DNA of 64,000 nt, from assembly GCF_022760835.1 (NCBI RefSeq), contig NZ_JAKTNQ010000001.1, positions 167,686 to 231,685 on the forward strand, in the 5' to 3' direction. The position numbers and the translations under genes were made by a program. Origin of the DNA: Thermus altitudinis (GTDB lineage: Bacteria; Deinococcota; Deinococci; Deinococcales; Thermaceae). The notes under the pieces are model-generated. The model ran no database searches and had not been told where the DNA came from. It was given only the letters and a program-made list of their open reading frames with translations. Shown here in pieces: positions 51,237 to 61,551 of the stretch (positions within the stretch are counted from its first letter, which is position 1; each line of letters starts with the position of its first letter).

Positions 51237-53678
51237 ATGCGGGGACTCACCTCAGAGGAGGCACGGAAACGCTTAGCGCAATACGGTCCCAACGCCCTTC
51301 CGGAAAAGCCGCCCGAGCCCCTGGGGCGGAAGTTCCTGCGCCAGTTTCAGAGCCCTCTCATCTACATCCTCCTCTTCGCCTTGGTGGTGGACCTAGGCCT
51401 TTGGGTTTTTGAGGGAGCCCATGGGCTTCCCCTGGAATCCTTGGCCATTCTGGCCATCCTCCTTTTGAACGCCACCTTGGGAACTCTTCAGGAGAAGCGC
51501 TCGGAGGAGGCCTTAAGGCGCCTGAAAGCCCTGGCGGAGCCCTTGGTCTGGGTGTTGAGGGATGGGCATTTTCAACGCCTTCCAAGCCGGGACCTGGTCC
51601 CGGGGGATGTGGTGCGCCTGGAGGCGGGGGACCGGATTCCGGCGGATGGGGTGCTCCTCGAGGCCAGTGGGGTCATGGTGGACGAAAGCGTCCTCACCGG
51701 GGAAAGCGTGCCCGTGGAAAAGGGGGAGGGGGAAGAGGTCTTTTCCGGCACCCTTTTGGTGCGGGGCAGGGCCCTCCTAGAGGTGACCCGCACCGGCCTA
51801 GGAAGCGCCATGGGCCGCATCGCCGGGCTTCTGGCGGAGATGGAGGAGGAAAAAACTCCGCTGGAGCGGCGCCTCGAGGCCTTTGGCCATCGGGTGGCCC
51901 GTTGGGTGTTGGTCCTTGCCGCAGGGCTGGTGGCCTTGGGTTTTCTGGTGGAAGGCTTTTCCGCCCAGGTGTTCCTCTTCGCCGTAGCCTTAGCGGTGGC
52001 GGCGGTGCCGGAGGGGCTTCCTGCCGTGCTTACCTTGGCCTTGGCCCTGGGGGTGGAGCGCATGGCCCGCCGCAAGGCGGTGGTGCGCCGCCTTGCGGCC
52101 GTGGAAGCCTTGGGGAGCGTCACGGTGATCGCCACCGACAAGACGGGCACCCTTACGGAAAACCGCATGGAGGTGCAGCAGGTGGTGGGGCCGGACCCCC
52201 AAGGGGCCCTTTTGGCCATGGTCCTCTGCAACGACGCCGATTTGGAGACGGGAGCGGGGGACCCCTTGGAACTGGGCCTTTTGCGGTATGCGGCCGAACG
52301 CCTGGACGTAAAGCGGGTACGCCAAGAACACCCCAGGCTTTCCGAACGGCCCTTTGACAGCGCCTGGAAGTACATGCGGGTGACCACGCCTGGGGGTAGT
52401 TTCCTGAAAGGGGCTCCCGAGGCCCTCATACCCCGCCTGGCCTTACCCGAGGAGGAGAAGCTGGCCCTTTTAGGGGAAGCAGAGGCCCAGGCTCAGCGGG
52501 GTTTTCGCGTGTTGGCCTTGGCGTGGGGCGAAGGGGAGCGGGAGGAAGGGTTAAGCTTCCTGGGCTTCGTCCTTCTCCTGGACCCGCCCCGCCCGGAGGT
52601 GCCGGAGGCGGTGGCCAAGGTGTTGAAGGCCGGGGTTCGGGTGGTGATGGTCACGGGGGATCACCCGGCCACGGCCTTGGCCATCGCCCGCCAGGTGGGT
52701 ATTCCTGCGGAGGTGGTGGCCACCGGGGACGAGATCGGGGAACTCTCCGAGGAAGACCTTCTAGAGGTGGATGTCTTCGCCAGGGTCAAGCCGGAGGATA
52801 AACTGCGTATAGTAGAAGCTTTTCAGAAAGCAGGGGAGGTGGTGGCCATGACCGGGGATGGGGTGAACGATGCCCCGGCCCTCAAGCGGGCCGATGTGGG
52901 GGTGGCCATGGGGCTGAGGGGCTCGGACGTCTCCCGGGAAGTGGCGGACCTGGTCCTGATGGACGATAACTTCGCCACCATCGTGGCGGCCATTGAGGAG
53001 GGGCGGAGCATCTACGAGAACATCCAGAAGTTCATCCGCTTCCTCTTTTCCACCAACCTTTCCGAGGTCTTGGTGGTAACCTTGGGAATGGTATTTGCTG
53101 CCCTCTTAAACTTGCGGGACGAGGCTGGACATCTCCTCCTTCCCCTCACCGCAGTGCAGATCCTTTGGATCAACCTGGTCACCGATGGCCTACCGGCCCT
53201 GGCCCTGGCTTTGGACCGCAACCCTGGGGTGCTGGACCGGCCGCCCAGGCCTAAGGAAAGCCCCCTTTTGGATCCGCCTTCTTTGAGGTTCATCCTGCTT
53301 ACGGGAAGCGTTAAGGCCGTCTTCGCCCTGGGCATCCTGGCGGGGCTTTCCGGGTGGATGGGCCGCGCTGGGGTTCAGGGGGAGCCCGTTGAGGTAGCCC
53401 GCACCGCCACCTTCCACTTCATGACCCTGGGCCAGCTCTTCTTCGCCTACGCTGCCCGGCACACCCACCTGATTCCCCTTCCCAATCCATACCTGCACGG
53501 AGCCGTGGCCCTGGGTATCCTGATCCAAATCCTTCTGGGCAATCTGGCCCCCGGGGTGTGGGAGGCGGTGCGGGTTCCGGCCTGGATCTGGGGGTTGGTT
53601 TTGGTCCTTGCCCTTCTGGCCTGGCTTATGGCGGAGGGGGTGGACCGATTAGTATGGCGGAAGGAGGCTAGGCGATGA
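51237..53678 (+). CDS. Type II P-type ATPase, probably calcium-transporting
   Basis: 813 residues from the ATG at 51237. The actuator domain has TGES (154-157), helix 4 has [16 protein letters not shown] (the ion-binding PEGL), and the phosphorylation loop is [13 protein letters not shown] with Asp301. The nucleotide and hinge motifs KGAPEAL and [11 protein letters not shown] follow. Six helices after the P domain carry [17 protein letters not shown], as in SERCA/PMR1-type pumps. Ca2+ is likely, Mn2+ or Na+ possible. The gene for a CBS protein overlaps its stop, then an exchanger follows. Confidence 0.9.
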   Translation: MRGLTSEEARKRLAQYGPNALPEKPPEPLGRKFLRQFQSPLIYILLFALVVDLGLWVFEGAHGLPLESLAILAILLLNATLGTLQEKRSEEALRRLKALAEPLVWVLRDGHFQRLPSRDLVPGDVVRLEAGDRIPADGVLLEASGVMVDESVLTGESVPVEKGEGEEVFSGTLLVRGRALLEVTRTGLGSAMGRIAGLLAEMEEEKTPLERRLEAFGHRVARWVLVLAAGLVALGFLVEGFSAQVFLFAVALAVAAVPEGLPAVLTLALALGVERMARRKAVVRRLAAVEALGSVTVIATDKTGTLTENRMEVQQVVGPDPQGALLAMVLCNDADLETGAGDPLELGLLRYAAERLDVKRVRQEHPRLSERPFDSAWKYMRVTTPGGSFLKGAPEALIPRLALPEEEKLALLGEAEAQAQRGFRVLALAWGEGEREEGLSFLGFVLLLDPPRPEVPEAVAKVLKAGVRVVMVTGDHPATALAIARQVGIPAEVVATGDEIGELSEEDLLEVDVFARVKPEDKLRIVEAFQKAGEVVAMTGDGVNDAPALKRADVGVAMGLRGSDVSREVADLVLMDDNFATIVAAIEEGRSIYENIQKFIRFLFSTNLSEVLVVTLGMVFAALLNLRDEAGHLLLPLTAVQILWINLVTDGLPALALALDRNPGVLDRPPRPKESPLLDPPSLRFILLTGSVKAVFALGILAGLSGWMGRAGVQGEPVEVARTATFHFMTLGQLFFAYAARHTHLIPLPNPYLHGAVALGILIQILLGNLAPGVWEAVRVPAWIWGLVLVLALLAWLMAEGVDRLVWRKEARR

Positions 53679-54124
53679 AGGCCAAAGACGCCATGACCCG
53701 TCCTGTGGTAACCGTGCTGCCCGAAACTTCTCTGGTGGAGGTGGCCCGGCTGATGCTGGGAAAAGGCATTGGGAGCGTCCTGGTGGTGGACAAAGAGGGG
53801 CGCCTGATGGGCATCGTCACCGAAAGCGATTTCCTGAAGGAACGAGGCGTGCCCTTTTCCACCTTCCGGGCCCCCATGCTCTTGGGCCGCTTTATGGGGT
53901 CCGACGGGTTGGAGGAGGCCTTGGCCGAGGCCAGGCGCACCCGGGTGGAGGAGATCATGACCAGCCCGGTGCACGCCGTGGGGCCGGAGGAACCCCTTTC
54001 TCGCGTACTGGACCTCATGTTGGCCTACGATATCAACCACGTGCCCGTGGTGGATGGAGAGGGGAAACCCGTGGGGATCATCACCCGGTTTGACCTGCTT
54101 CGCCTACTCCAGCCCCAGCTATGA
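53675..54124 (+). CDS. Tandem CBS-domain protein
   Basis: 149 residues, two CBS motifs: MTRPVVTVLPETSLVEVARL with IVTESDFL, and MTSPVHAVGPEEPLSRVLDL with IITRFDLL. Such pairs bind adenine nucleotides and gate partner proteins. The ATG overlaps the ATPase stop and its stop overlaps the exchanger start, so it is co-translated with both transporters. A sensor/regulator of ion transport is the natural inference. Confidence 0.92.
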   Translation: MKAKDAMTRPVVTVLPETSLVEVARLMLGKGIGSVLVVDKEGRLMGIVTESDFLKERGVPFSTFRAPMLLGRFMGSDGLEEALAEARRTRVEEIMTSPVHAVGPEEPLSRVLDLMLAYDINHVPVVDGEGKPVGIITRFDLLRLLQPQL

Positions 54125-55086
54125 CCGGGATCGCCTTTTTGGCGGTGGCGGCGGTCATCCTGCTGGCCGGGCGGCAGGTGGCCTTCTACGGGGACGTCCT
54201 GGCGGAGAAAACGGGGCTTGGCCGCACCTTCATGGGCCTTTTTCTGGTGGGCATCACCACCAGCTTGCCGGAGCTTTTCAACGTGACCAGCGCGGTTTTT
54301 CAAGATCTTCCCGATATCGCCGTGGGGAACCTCTTGGGAGCCAGCATGGTGAACTTCCTGCTCCTCACCGTGCTGGATGCCGTCCACCCTCGTCCCCTCA
54401 CCGCCCGGGCCAGCCAAGGGCATGCCCTGAGCCTGGGGCTAGCCATCCTGCTTTTGTCCTTGGCGGGAATGGGCCTTTTGGCGGAAAGGGGCTGGGGACG
54501 GATCGGGGGGTTCGCCCTGGCCCTTTTTCCCCTTTACCTTTTCGCCCTTTGGCTTTCCTTTCGCTACGCCAGGCGTTTTCCCCACGACGAGGTCCTCGAG
54601 GAGGAAGCCTATGCCCATATCCCTTTAGCGAAGGCCCTCGGCCGTTACCTGCTAGGGGCAGGGGTATTGGTGGGGGCGGCGGTGGTACTCCCGGATTTGG
54701 CCGCGGCCCTGGCCCAGGAGACGGGGCTGGGCCAGGCCTGGGTGGGCACCTTTTTGGTGGGGTTGGTGACCACCCTACCCGAGGCCACGGTGACCCTGGC
54801 CGCCGCCCGCCTGGGGGCTGTGGACCTGGCCTTGGGCAACGTGCTGGGGAGCGTCATGTTCAACACCTTTTTGCTTTCCTATGCTGACATCCTGGCCCCT
54901 GGCCCCCTGTTAGCCCAGGTGGGGGGAGGCCACCTCCTCAGCCTTCTGGCCCTCCTGGGCATGGCCGGAACGGTGCTCACCGGGCTCATGTACCAGAGCC
55001 TGAGGAAGCTTTGGGTTCTGGCCTACGACTCCTGGGCCATCCTGGCCCTTTACCTGCTGGCGGCCTCGCTCCCCCTGGTGCGGTAG
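54121..55086 (+). CDS. CaCA-family Na+/Ca2+ exchanger-like protein
   Basis: 321 residues, about ten membrane helices. The two alpha-repeats are visible: VGITTSLPELFNVTSA with GNLLGASMVN, and VGLVTTLPEATVTLAA with GNVLGSVMFN. The acidic residues in SLPE/TLPE are the ion ligands in the family. It exchanges Ca2+ (or another divalent cation) for Na+ or H+. It is the last gene of the P-ATPase operon. The 3' end overlaps the universal stress gene by 37 bp. Confidence 0.9.
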   Translation: MTGIAFLAVAAVILLAGRQVAFYGDVLAEKTGLGRTFMGLFLVGITTSLPELFNVTSAVFQDLPDIAVGNLLGASMVNFLLLTVLDAVHPRPLTARASQGHALSLGLAILLLSLAGMGLLAERGWGRIGGFALALFPLYLFALWLSFRYARRFPHDEVLEEEAYAHIPLAKALGRYLLGAGVLVGAAVVLPDLAAALAQETGLGQAWVGTFLVGLVTTLPEATVTLAAARLGAVDLALGNVLGSVMFNTFLLSYADILAPGPLLAQVGGGHLLSLLALLGMAGTVLTGLMYQSLRKLWVLAYDSWAILALYLLAASLPLVR

Positions 55087-55511
55087 GGCACCACCAAGAC
55101 GGGCTTGGGGCTTCGGCGGACCACCTCCTGGGTGACGCTGCCCAAAAGCACCGCATCCAGCCCCGTGCGCCCATGGGTGGCCATGACCACAAGGTCGTGC
55201 TTCACGGCTTCCTTTAGGATCACCTCCGCGGCCCGCCCCTCCAGGAGATGGGCTTCAAAACCCACCCCCACCTCTTCTGCCATGTGGGTGGCCCGGTCCA
55301 GGGCGGCCAAGCCCTCCTGGCGCAGGTCCTCCACCAGGGCCTGGTAGTAGGGAAGGGTCTCGGGGCCAAGGAGAAGCCTGGGCCCTAGGGGCTCGAGGGC
55401 GTAGAGAAAGGCCACCCGGGCCTCCAGGGCCTTGGCCAGGCGGAGGCCCTCCCTTACCCCAGCCTCCGCCGCCGGGCTTCCATCGGTGGGAAGGAGGAGG
55501 CTTTGGTACAT
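55050..55511 (-). CDS. Universal stress protein (UspA family)
   Basis: 153 residues. SLLLPTDGSPAAEAGVREGL opens the fold, and THGRTGLDAVLLGSVTQEVV is the nucleotide-binding end, where the first Gly of the usual GxxGx9GS is replaced by Ala (MATHG). ATP binding is probable. USPs help survival under nutrient or oxidative stress. RNase J begins 3 bp after it on the same strand side. Confidence 0.92.
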   Translation of the reverse strand: MYQSLLLPTDGSPAAEAGVREGLRLAKALEARVAFLYALEPLGPRLLLGPETLPYYQALVEDLRQEGLAALDRATHMAEEVGVGFEAHLLEGRAAEVILKEAVKHDLVVMATHGRTGLDAVLLGSVTQEVVRRSPKPVLVVPYRTRGSEAASR

Positions 55512-55514
55512 GCT

Positions 55515-57245
55515 TTACCCCTCAATCACCACGGGCAGGATCACCGGGTCGCGTCCCGTGGCCTTTTTTAAGAACTTCTTCACCGGGTAGTAGATGTCGT
55601 CACGGATGCGCTCTAAGGACTTTTTTTCCCGCACCCCGTTTTGCAGGGCCTCGAGGGCCAAGCGCTTCACCTCGCCGAGAAGCCTTTCCCCAGCCTTCAC
55701 GAAACCCCGGGACACCACCTCCACCACGGGGTCGTGGGCCGCTAAGGCGGTGATGACCACGATCCCCTCCTCGGCCATGTGCTGGCGGTCGGCCAGGATC
55801 TCTTCGGTGATGTCCCCCACCCCCAGGCCATCCACGTAGAGCATCCCCGAGGGCACCTGGCCCACCTTGTCAAAGGTTTCCCGGGTTAGGCGGTAAACGG
55901 CGCCGTTTTCCCCAATGAGGGTCTTCTCCGGCGGGCGGCTCATGGACTCCGCCAACCACTTGAAGTTGGTCTGGTGGCGCACCTCCCCGTGCCAGGGCAT
56001 GAAGAAACGGGGGGTGGTGAGGTTCAGGATGAGCTTGAGTTCCTCCTGGGAGGCGTGGCCGGAGGCGTGGACCTTGTAGGTGGGAGGGTAAAGGACGTAG
56101 GCCCCTAGGGCGTAGAGGCGGTTGATGACCCGGTTCACCGCCTCCTCGTTGCCGGGGATGGGGCTACTGGAGAGGATCACCGTGTCCCCGGGTTTGATGG
56201 CCATCTTGGCGTGGCCCTCAAAGGCCAGGCGGTGGAGGACCGACATGGGCTGGCCCTGGCTTCCCGTGGCCAGGATCAGCACCTGGTGGTCGGGGAGGTC
56301 CTTGACCTCGTCCAGGGTGTAGAGGCGGTCCTTCACCTTCAGGTAGCCCAGCTCCAGGGCGATGCGGCTAAAGCGCACCATGCTCCGCCCTTCCATGGCC
56401 ACCTTGCGCCCGTACTTCTCCGCTGCCCAGATCACGGCTTGGATGCGGTGGATGTGGCTGGCGAAGGTGGTGACAAAGACCCTTCCCGGGGCCCGGCCGA
56501 TGACCCGGTCCAGCTCCTTGGCGATCTCCATCTCGCTGGGGGTGTAGCCGGGGCGTTCGGCGTTGGTGGAGTCGGCGATGAGGAGGAGCACCCCCTCGGC
56601 CCCCGCCTGGGCCACCTTGGCCAGGTGGGAAACCTTTCCGTCTATGGGGGTGGCGTCCAGCTTGAAGTCCCCGGTGTGCACGATGGTGCCAATGGGGGTG
56701 CGGATCACCAGGCCGGAGTTGTCGGGGATGGAGTGGGTCATGCGGAAGAGGTCTAGGGTGAAGTACCGCCCCACCGTGATCCGGTCGTCGGGGGAGATTT
56801 CCTTGAGGTTGAAGCTTCCTGGCCTAAGGCCGAACTCCTCCAGCTTTCCCCGTAGCAACCCCAGGGTGAGCTTGGCGCCGTAGATGGGCACCTGGCTCTC
56901 CTTGCCAAAAACCATGGGGAGGATAAAGGGAAGCCCGCCGATATGGTCCTCGTGGCCGTGGGTGAGCACCCAGGCCTTGATGAGGTGGCGGTTTTCTATG
57001 AGGTAGTCCACCCGGGGGATAAGGAGGTCCACCCCGGGCATCCCCTCGTCGGGGAAGGCCAGCCCCCCATCCAGCACAAAGATCTCGTCCCGGAAGCGGA
57101 AAGCGGTGATGTTCTTGCCGATCTCCCCCATCCCCCCTAGGGGCACGATCTCCACGTGGTCCCTGCCATCCCCAGGGGCCATGGGGGTGGTGTCTGGTGG
57201 CCGTCTGCGGCGCCGTTTCCGTGGTTTGCGTTCCTGGTTTTCCAT
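55515..57245 (-). CDS. rnj: Ribonuclease J
   Basis: 576 residues. An N-terminal basic tail (KRRRRR) precedes the metallo-beta-lactamase core with LTHGHEDHIGG (H96, H98, D100, H101), HTGDFKLDATP and the beta-CASP insert with FVTTFASHIHR. The C-terminal dimer domain follows. It has 5'-exonuclease and endonuclease activity on RNA and is the main 5' decay enzyme in Thermus. Length fits the T. thermophilus enzyme. It lies between pnp and the usp gene, both RNA- or stress-related. Confidence 0.97.
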   Translation of the reverse strand: MENQERKPRKRRRRRPPDTTPMAPGDGRDHVEIVPLGGMGEIGKNITAFRFRDEIFVLDGGLAFPDEGMPGVDLLIPRVDYLIENRHLIKAWVLTHGHEDHIGGLPFILPMVFGKESQVPIYGAKLTLGLLRGKLEEFGLRPGSFNLKEISPDDRITVGRYFTLDLFRMTHSIPDNSGLVIRTPIGTIVHTGDFKLDATPIDGKVSHLAKVAQAGAEGVLLLIADSTNAERPGYTPSEMEIAKELDRVIGRAPGRVFVTTFASHIHRIQAVIWAAEKYGRKVAMEGRSMVRFSRIALELGYLKVKDRLYTLDEVKDLPDHQVLILATGSQGQPMSVLHRLAFEGHAKMAIKPGDTVILSSSPIPGNEEAVNRVINRLYALGAYVLYPPTYKVHASGHASQEELKLILNLTTPRFFMPWHGEVRHQTNFKWLAESMSRPPEKTLIGENGAVYRLTRETFDKVGQVPSGMLYVDGLGVGDITEEILADRQHMAEEGIVVITALAAHDPVVEVVSRGFVKAGERLLGEVKRLALEALQNGVREKKSLERIRDDIYYPVKKFLKKATGRDPVILPVVIEG

Positions 57246-57302
57246 AAACCTCCCATCTTCCCGGCCAGACCGGGATTATGCCAAAAGAAAAGCCTCCTGG
57301 GG

Positions 57303-59447
57303 CTAGCTGCGCCGCCTGGGGGGAATCTTCCCCTCCAGCTCGGGTCGGATCAGGTCAATCTTGCCCCGCTCGTCAATGCGGTGCACCTTGACCTTGATCA
57401 CGTCCCCCACCTTGAGGTGGTCCTCCACCCGTTCCACGCGTCCAGGGGCGATCTGGCTGATGTGCAAGAGGCCCTCGGTGCCAGGAAAGAGGCTGATGAA
57501 GGCTCCGAAGGGGGTGATCTTGGTCACGGTGCCCTCGTAGATCTCCCCCACCTTGGCCTCCATGGTGAGCTCCTCTATGCGCTTCTTGGCCTTCTGGGCG
57601 GCCTCCATGTCGCTGGAGTAGAGGCGCACCGTTCCGTCCTCTTCTATGTCCACCTCTACCCCTAGCTCCTCGAGGGCCCGCACGTTCTTCCCCCCAGGCC
57701 CAATGACCAGGCCAATCTTCTCCACGGGCACCTTCAGGGAGAGGATCCGGGGGGCGAAGGGCTTGAGCTCGGGGCGCGGGGCGGGGAGGACGCTTTCCAT
57801 GAGGTCCAGAATCCGAAGCCGGGCCTCCCGGGCCTGCATGAGGGCCTCCTTCAGCACCTCCCGGGGCAGCCCCCCCACCTTGTTGTCCATCTGCAGCGCC
57901 GTGACCCCTTTTCGGGTCCCCGCCACCTTGAAGTCCATGTCCCCAAGGGCGTCCTCCAGCCCCAGGATGTCCGTGAGGATCACCGCCCGGTCCCCTTCCC
58001 ACACCAGGCCCATGGCCACCCCGGCCACCGGGGCCCGGATGGGCACCCCGGCATCCATGAGGGCCAGGCAGCCGGCGCAGACCGTGGCCATGGAGCTACT
58101 GCCGTTGGACTCCAGCACGTCCCCCACCACCCGGATGGTGTAGGGGAAGGCCTCCTCCGGGGGTAAGACGGCCTTGAGGGCCCGTTTAGCCAGGTTGCCG
58201 TGCCCCACCTCGCGCCGGGAAACCCCCCTTAGGCGCTTCACCTCCCCGGTGGAGAAGGGGGGGAAGTTGTAGTGGACCAGGAACTTCTCCGTCTCGTCAA
58301 TCCCCAGGTCGTCAATGATCTGCTCGTCCCGGCCCGTGCCCAGGGTGACGGTGCCCAGCACCTGGGTTTCCCCCCGGGTGAAGACGGCGGAGCCATGGGC
58401 GCGGGGGAGGACGTCCACCTCGATCCAGATGGGCCGCAGGTCCTTGGGTGCACGGCCATCCGCCCGCTTACCCTCCTCCAGGACCAAGCGCCTCAGCTCC
58501 TTGCGCACCACCTCGGCGAAGGCGCTTTCGTAAAGGGACTTCCAGCTCTCGTCCGGGGTGCCGTCCTCCCCCTTGGGCAAGGCCTCGGCGATGAGGCTTT
58601 CGGCGAAGGCCTCGAGGGCCCGGCTCCTTTCCCCCTTGCTGGCGGTCTGGAGCACCCCAGTAAGCCCCCGTTCCAAGCTCAAGCGGTAGAAGGCCTCCTT
58701 CTCCTCCTCGCTGAGGCTATCGGGGGGAGTCCAGGCCATCTTGGGCTTGCCCAGGGCCTGCGCCATGGCCTCTTGCAGGTCCAGGATGGGTTGCATCTCC
58801 CGGTGGGCGAACTCCAAGGCCTGGACCAAGGTCTCCTCGTCCACCTCCTGCGCCCCGGCCTCCACCATGAGGATGGCGTCCCGGCTTCCCGCCACCACCA
58901 GGTCCAAGGTGCTTTCCTCCAGCTCCTGCAAGGTGGGGTTCAAGACCAACTGCCCTCCGATGAGGCCCACCCTAACCGCGGCCACGGGGCCTTCCCAGGG
59001 AATGTCCGAGAGCATGAGGGCGGCGCTGGCCGCCGTGGGCCCCAGGATGTCCGGAGGGTTCTTCTGGTCGGCGGAGAGCACGGTGACGATCACCTGTACC
59101 TCGTGGCGGAACCCCTTGGGGAAGAGGGGGCGGATGGGCCTATCCGTCATGCGGGCGGAAAGGATGGCCTTTTCCCCCGGCCGCCCCTCCCGGCGCATGA
59201 AGCTTCCGGGAATCTTGCCCACGGCGTAGTGCCGCTCCTCGAACTCCACGGTGAGGGGGAGAAAGTCCGCCTCTATGGGTTCTTCCGAGGCCTGGGCCGT
59301 GGCCAAGACCACGGTGTCGCCATAGCGTACCAGGACCGAGCCAGAAGCCTGCTTGGCGTATTTCCCCGTCTCTAGGACCAAGAGGCGGCCGGCCACCTGG
59401 GTTTCGTACCGATGGGCTTGGGGTGTGTTGGGCGTGGCTTCTGCCAT
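57303..59447 (-). CDS. pnp: Polyribonucleotide nucleotidyltransferase (PNPase)
   Basis: 714 residues from the ATG at 59447; GAGG lies 6 nt upstream and a TTG at 59459 is not needed. Two RNase PH domains carry [20 protein letters not shown] and [25 protein letters not shown] domain ([18 protein letters not shown]) and an S1 domain ([20 protein letters not shown]) close it. It degrades RNA 3' to 5' by phosphorolysis. Downstream of rpsO, as in many bacteria, with a hairpin between. Confidence 0.97.
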   Translation of the reverse strand: MAEATPNTPQAHRYETQVAGRLLVLETGKYAKQASGSVLVRYGDTVVLATAQASEEPIEADFLPLTVEFEERHYAVGKIPGSFMRREGRPGEKAILSARMTDRPIRPLFPKGFRHEVQVIVTVLSADQKNPPDILGPTAASAALMLSDIPWEGPVAAVRVGLIGGQLVLNPTLQELEESTLDLVVAGSRDAILMVEAGAQEVDEETLVQALEFAHREMQPILDLQEAMAQALGKPKMAWTPPDSLSEEEKEAFYRLSLERGLTGVLQTASKGERSRALEAFAESLIAEALPKGEDGTPDESWKSLYESAFAEVVRKELRRLVLEEGKRADGRAPKDLRPIWIEVDVLPRAHGSAVFTRGETQVLGTVTLGTGRDEQIIDDLGIDETEKFLVHYNFPPFSTGEVKRLRGVSRREVGHGNLAKRALKAVLPPEEAFPYTIRVVGDVLESNGSSSMATVCAGCLALMDAGVPIRAPVAGVAMGLVWEGDRAVILTDILGLEDALGDMDFKVAGTRKGVTALQMDNKVGGLPREVLKEALMQAREARLRILDLMESVLPAPRPELKPFAPRILSLKVPVEKIGLVIGPGGKNVRALEELGVEVDIEEDGTVRLYSSDMEAAQKAKKRIEELTMEAKVGEIYEGTVTKITPFGAFISLFPGTEGLLHISQIAPGRVERVEDHLKVGDVIKVKVHRIDERGKIDLIRPELEGKIPPRRRS

Positions 59448-59465
59448 AGTTGTCCTCAAGCGAAA

Positions 59466-59487
59466 GGCGGAGCCCTAAGGCCCCGCC
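59466..59487 (-). promoter_or_regulatory. rpsO-pnp intergenic hairpin
   Basis: Read on the minus strand, GGCGGGGCC and GGGCTCCGCC-type arms form a 9-bp stem (one G-U pair) with loop TTAG. It lies between the rpsO stop and the pnp start, 18 nt before the ATG. In E. coli this region is an RNase processing and autocontrol site, and the analogous role here is inferred. Confidence 0.45.
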
Positions 59488-59505
59488 CCCGACCTACATA
59501 CCAGT

Positions 59506-59775
59506 TTACTTCCTCAGGCCCAGTTTCTCAACCAGGGCCTGGTAGCGCTCGGGGTCTTCCCCCTCCAGGTAGCGCAGAAGCCTACGCCGCTGCCCTACCA
59601 TCATCAAAAGACCCCGGTGGGAGTGGTGGTCGTGCTTGTGGACCTTCAGGTGCTCGGATAGCCGGTTGATGCGCAAGGTGAGCAAGGCCACCTGCACTTC
59701 CGTGCTCCCCGTGTCCCCGGGGAAGCGGGCGAACTCCTCTATGACCTTTTGCTTCTCCTCTTTGCTGATGGGCAT
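59506..59775 (-). CDS. rpsO: 30S ribosomal protein S15
   Basis: 89 residues. [20 protein letters not shown] and [24 protein letters not shown] segments match S15, which binds 16S rRNA helices 20-22 early in assembly. ATG at 59775 with GAGG 6 nt upstream. pnp follows downstream after 58 bp. Confidence 0.97.
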   Translation of the reverse strand: MPISKEEKQKVIEEFARFPGDTGSTEVQVALLTLRINRLSEHLKVHKHDHHSHRGLLMMVGQRRRLLRYLEGEDPERYQALVEKLGLRK

Positions 59776-59821
59776 CTCTACCTCCGTCAGGGGGGAAAGC
59801 GCTTTTGGCCCCTTCCTCCTC

Positions 59822-59839
59822 GAGGTCCCTAAGGACCTC
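59822..59839. terminator. Hairpin between the MFS gene and rpsO
   Basis: GAGGTCC (59822-59828) and GGACCTC (59833-59839), loop CTAA, 7 perfect pairs, lies 8 nt after the MFS stop on the minus strand. It could end the oxidase-MFS transcript or be part of the rpsO leader. No strong T-tract. Confidence 0.4.
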
Positions 59840-59846
59840 CTCCAGG

Positions 59847-61001
59847 TTAGGGCCTCCTCCTCTTTCCGTCAAGCAGGAAGAGGGTGAGGGCCAAAAGGGC
59901 CAGGCCCCCGCCCACGCCGAAGGCTAGCCCGGGTCCGTAGCTCTGCCAAAGAAAGCCGAAGATCACACTGGCCGGCAAGAGCAAAACCCCCACCACCGTG
60001 TGGTAGAGACCGATGGCTGTGGCCTTCGTTTCCTGGGGTACCAAGGTGGCCAGATAGGCCCGGCTGGCCCCCTCGAAGGCAGCGGAATAAAGGGCATAGA
60101 GGAGAAGCAGGGCCACACCTGCCAGGGCGGTTTTTGCCAGGGCAAAGCCCAAATACACCAGGGCGTAGAGGCCAAACCCCCAGGCCACCACCCGCCTTAG
60201 GCCCACCCGGTCCGCCAGGCTACCCAGAGGGTAGGCCAAAAGAGCGTAGAGAAGGTTGTAGCCCGTGTAGGCCAGGGTCACGGCCTCGGGGGTTAGACCC
60301 AGCTCCTTCAGGCGAAGGAGCAGAAAGGCATTGGAGGAGAGGGCCAAGGCGAAGAGGCTGGAGACCAGGAGAAAGCGGCGGTACGGGACGGGAAGGGTAC
60401 GTAAGTAGCTGAGGCGGAGGGGGGGTAGGGGGGTTCTGACCCGTGGGGCCTTGGCCTCCCGTACCCAAAAGAGGGCCATGAAGGCCAGAAAGGCCGGGAT
60501 GGCCGAGGCCCAAAACACGCCCCGGATTCCCAGTTGGGGTAGGAGGAGGAAGGCCAAGAAGGGGCCCACGGTGGCTCCCAGGGTGTCCAGGCCCCGGTGG
60601 AGGCCGTAGGCCCGGCCAAAGGCACCCTGGTCCACGCTCTCCGCCAGTAAAGCATCACGGGGTGCGGTGCGCAAGCCCTTACCGGTGCGGTCCAGGAAAC
60701 GGTAGAGGAGCACATGGGCAGGGCTTTGGGCTAGGGCCAAAATGGGTCTCAGGAAGGCGGGCAAGCCATATCCAAGGAGGAGTAAGGGTTTTCTTCGGCC
60801 CAACCGGTCGGAAATCCTTCCGCCCACCACCTTGAAGAGGCTGGCCGTGGCCTCGGCGATGCCCTCCACCAACCCCAGCACCCCTGCGCCCGCCCCTAGG
60901 CTGGTCAGAAAAAGGGGTAGGAGGGGATAGACCATCTCGCTGGCCACATCCATGAGGAAGCTGACAAAGCCCAACAGGTATACCTGAAGAGGAAGCCTCA
61001 T
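59847..61001 (-). CDS. MFS transporter
   Basis: 384 residues from the ATG at 61001, twelve hydrophobic helices. The loop between helices 2 and 3 reads [19 protein letters not shown], the MFS signature, and a second copy [16 protein letters not shown] follows in the second half. [19 protein letters not shown] is typical of a drug/H+ antiporter-like subgroup. Substrate unknown. The long upstream in-frame stretch to 61505 is antisense-like and not used. The start overlaps the stop of the 4-TM gene (ATGA). Confidence 0.88.
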   Translation of the reverse strand: MRLPLQVYLLGFVSFLMDVASEMVYPLLPLFLTSLGAGAGVLGLVEGIAEATASLFKVVGGRISDRLGRRKPLLLLGYGLPAFLRPILALAQSPAHVLLYRFLDRTGKGLRTAPRDALLAESVDQGAFGRAYGLHRGLDTLGATVGPFLAFLLLPQLGIRGVFWASAIPAFLAFMALFWVREAKAPRVRTPLPPLRLSYLRTLPVPYRRFLLVSSLFALALSSNAFLLLRLKELGLTPEAVTLAYTGYNLLYALLAYPLGSLADRVGLRRVVAWGFGLYALVYLGFALAKTALAGVALLLLYALYSAAFEGASRAYLATLVPQETKATAIGLYHTVVGVLLLPASVIFGFLWQSYGPGLAFGVGGGLALLALTLFLLDGKRRRP

Positions 61002-61477
61002 GGTCGGTATCGGAGGTAAAGACCCAGCAGGAAGGGCTCGGGCAGGACCATCATGACCGAGAGGGGATCCAAGGGGGCGGGGGAGAGGAGGGCGGGGCCT
61101 AAGGGGGTGCTGAAGGGTAGCGGTAGCGTGCGGGTGGCGAGAAAGAGGAGGAGGAGGACCAGGGAAAGCCCCACGCCCACCTTCCAGACCAAAGGGGCGA
61201 AGGGCGGGTCTTTCTCGGGGTACATGAACCGGAGGGCCATCAGGACCAGGGCATAGGTGACCTTTAGGGCCAAAAGGGCCAGGAAAAGCTGGCCGTAGAG
61301 GTAGTACTCGTTTACCAGGCCGTACTTTACGGCCTCCAGCTCCGACACCCCTAGGGCGCTGCCGCAGAGGCCTTGGCCCAGGACCTCCCCCAGACTTAGG
61401 CCCAGAAACTGGAGGAAGAAGGGAAGAAGGGAAAGGCCGGCAATCCAAGGGAGTCCGGGCGAGGGAAGAAAGCCCAC
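60998..61477 (-). CDS. Hypothetical 4-TM membrane protein after ba3 oxidase
   Basis: 159 residues from a GTG at 61477 with GGAAGG 8 nt upstream; a TTG at 61558 would overlap cbaA. Four hydrophobic stretches: about 8-29 (AGLSLLPFFLQFLGLSL), 50-76 (LFLALLALKVTYALVLMAL), 85-106 (VGVGLSLVLLLLFLA) and 130-150 (LPEPFLLGLYL). No recognised domain. It lies 74 bp after cbaA and its stop overlaps the MFS start. An assembly or auxiliary role for the oxidase is only a guess from position. Confidence 0.65.
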   Translation of the reverse strand: MGFLPSPGLPWIAGLSLLPFFLQFLGLSLGEVLGQGLCGSALGVSELEAVKYGLVNEYYLYGQLFLALLALKVTYALVLMALRFMYPEKDPPFAPLVWKVGVGLSLVLLLLFLATRTLPLPFSTPLGPALLSPAPLDPLSVMMVLPEPFLLGLYLRYRP

Positions 61478-61551
61478 CCCTATAGCCTTCCCCTTCCCCC
61501 AGCAAAGGTCAAGGGCCGGAAGGTCCGGCCCCTGACCAGGCCTAGCTGGGT

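Noticed and set aside
59847..61505. An MFS protein starting at 61505 with 168 extra residues
   Set aside because: The extra part is proline/arginine-rich, antisense-like and would overlap the whole upstream 4-TM gene. The ATG at 61001 overlaps that gene's stop in the usual way.
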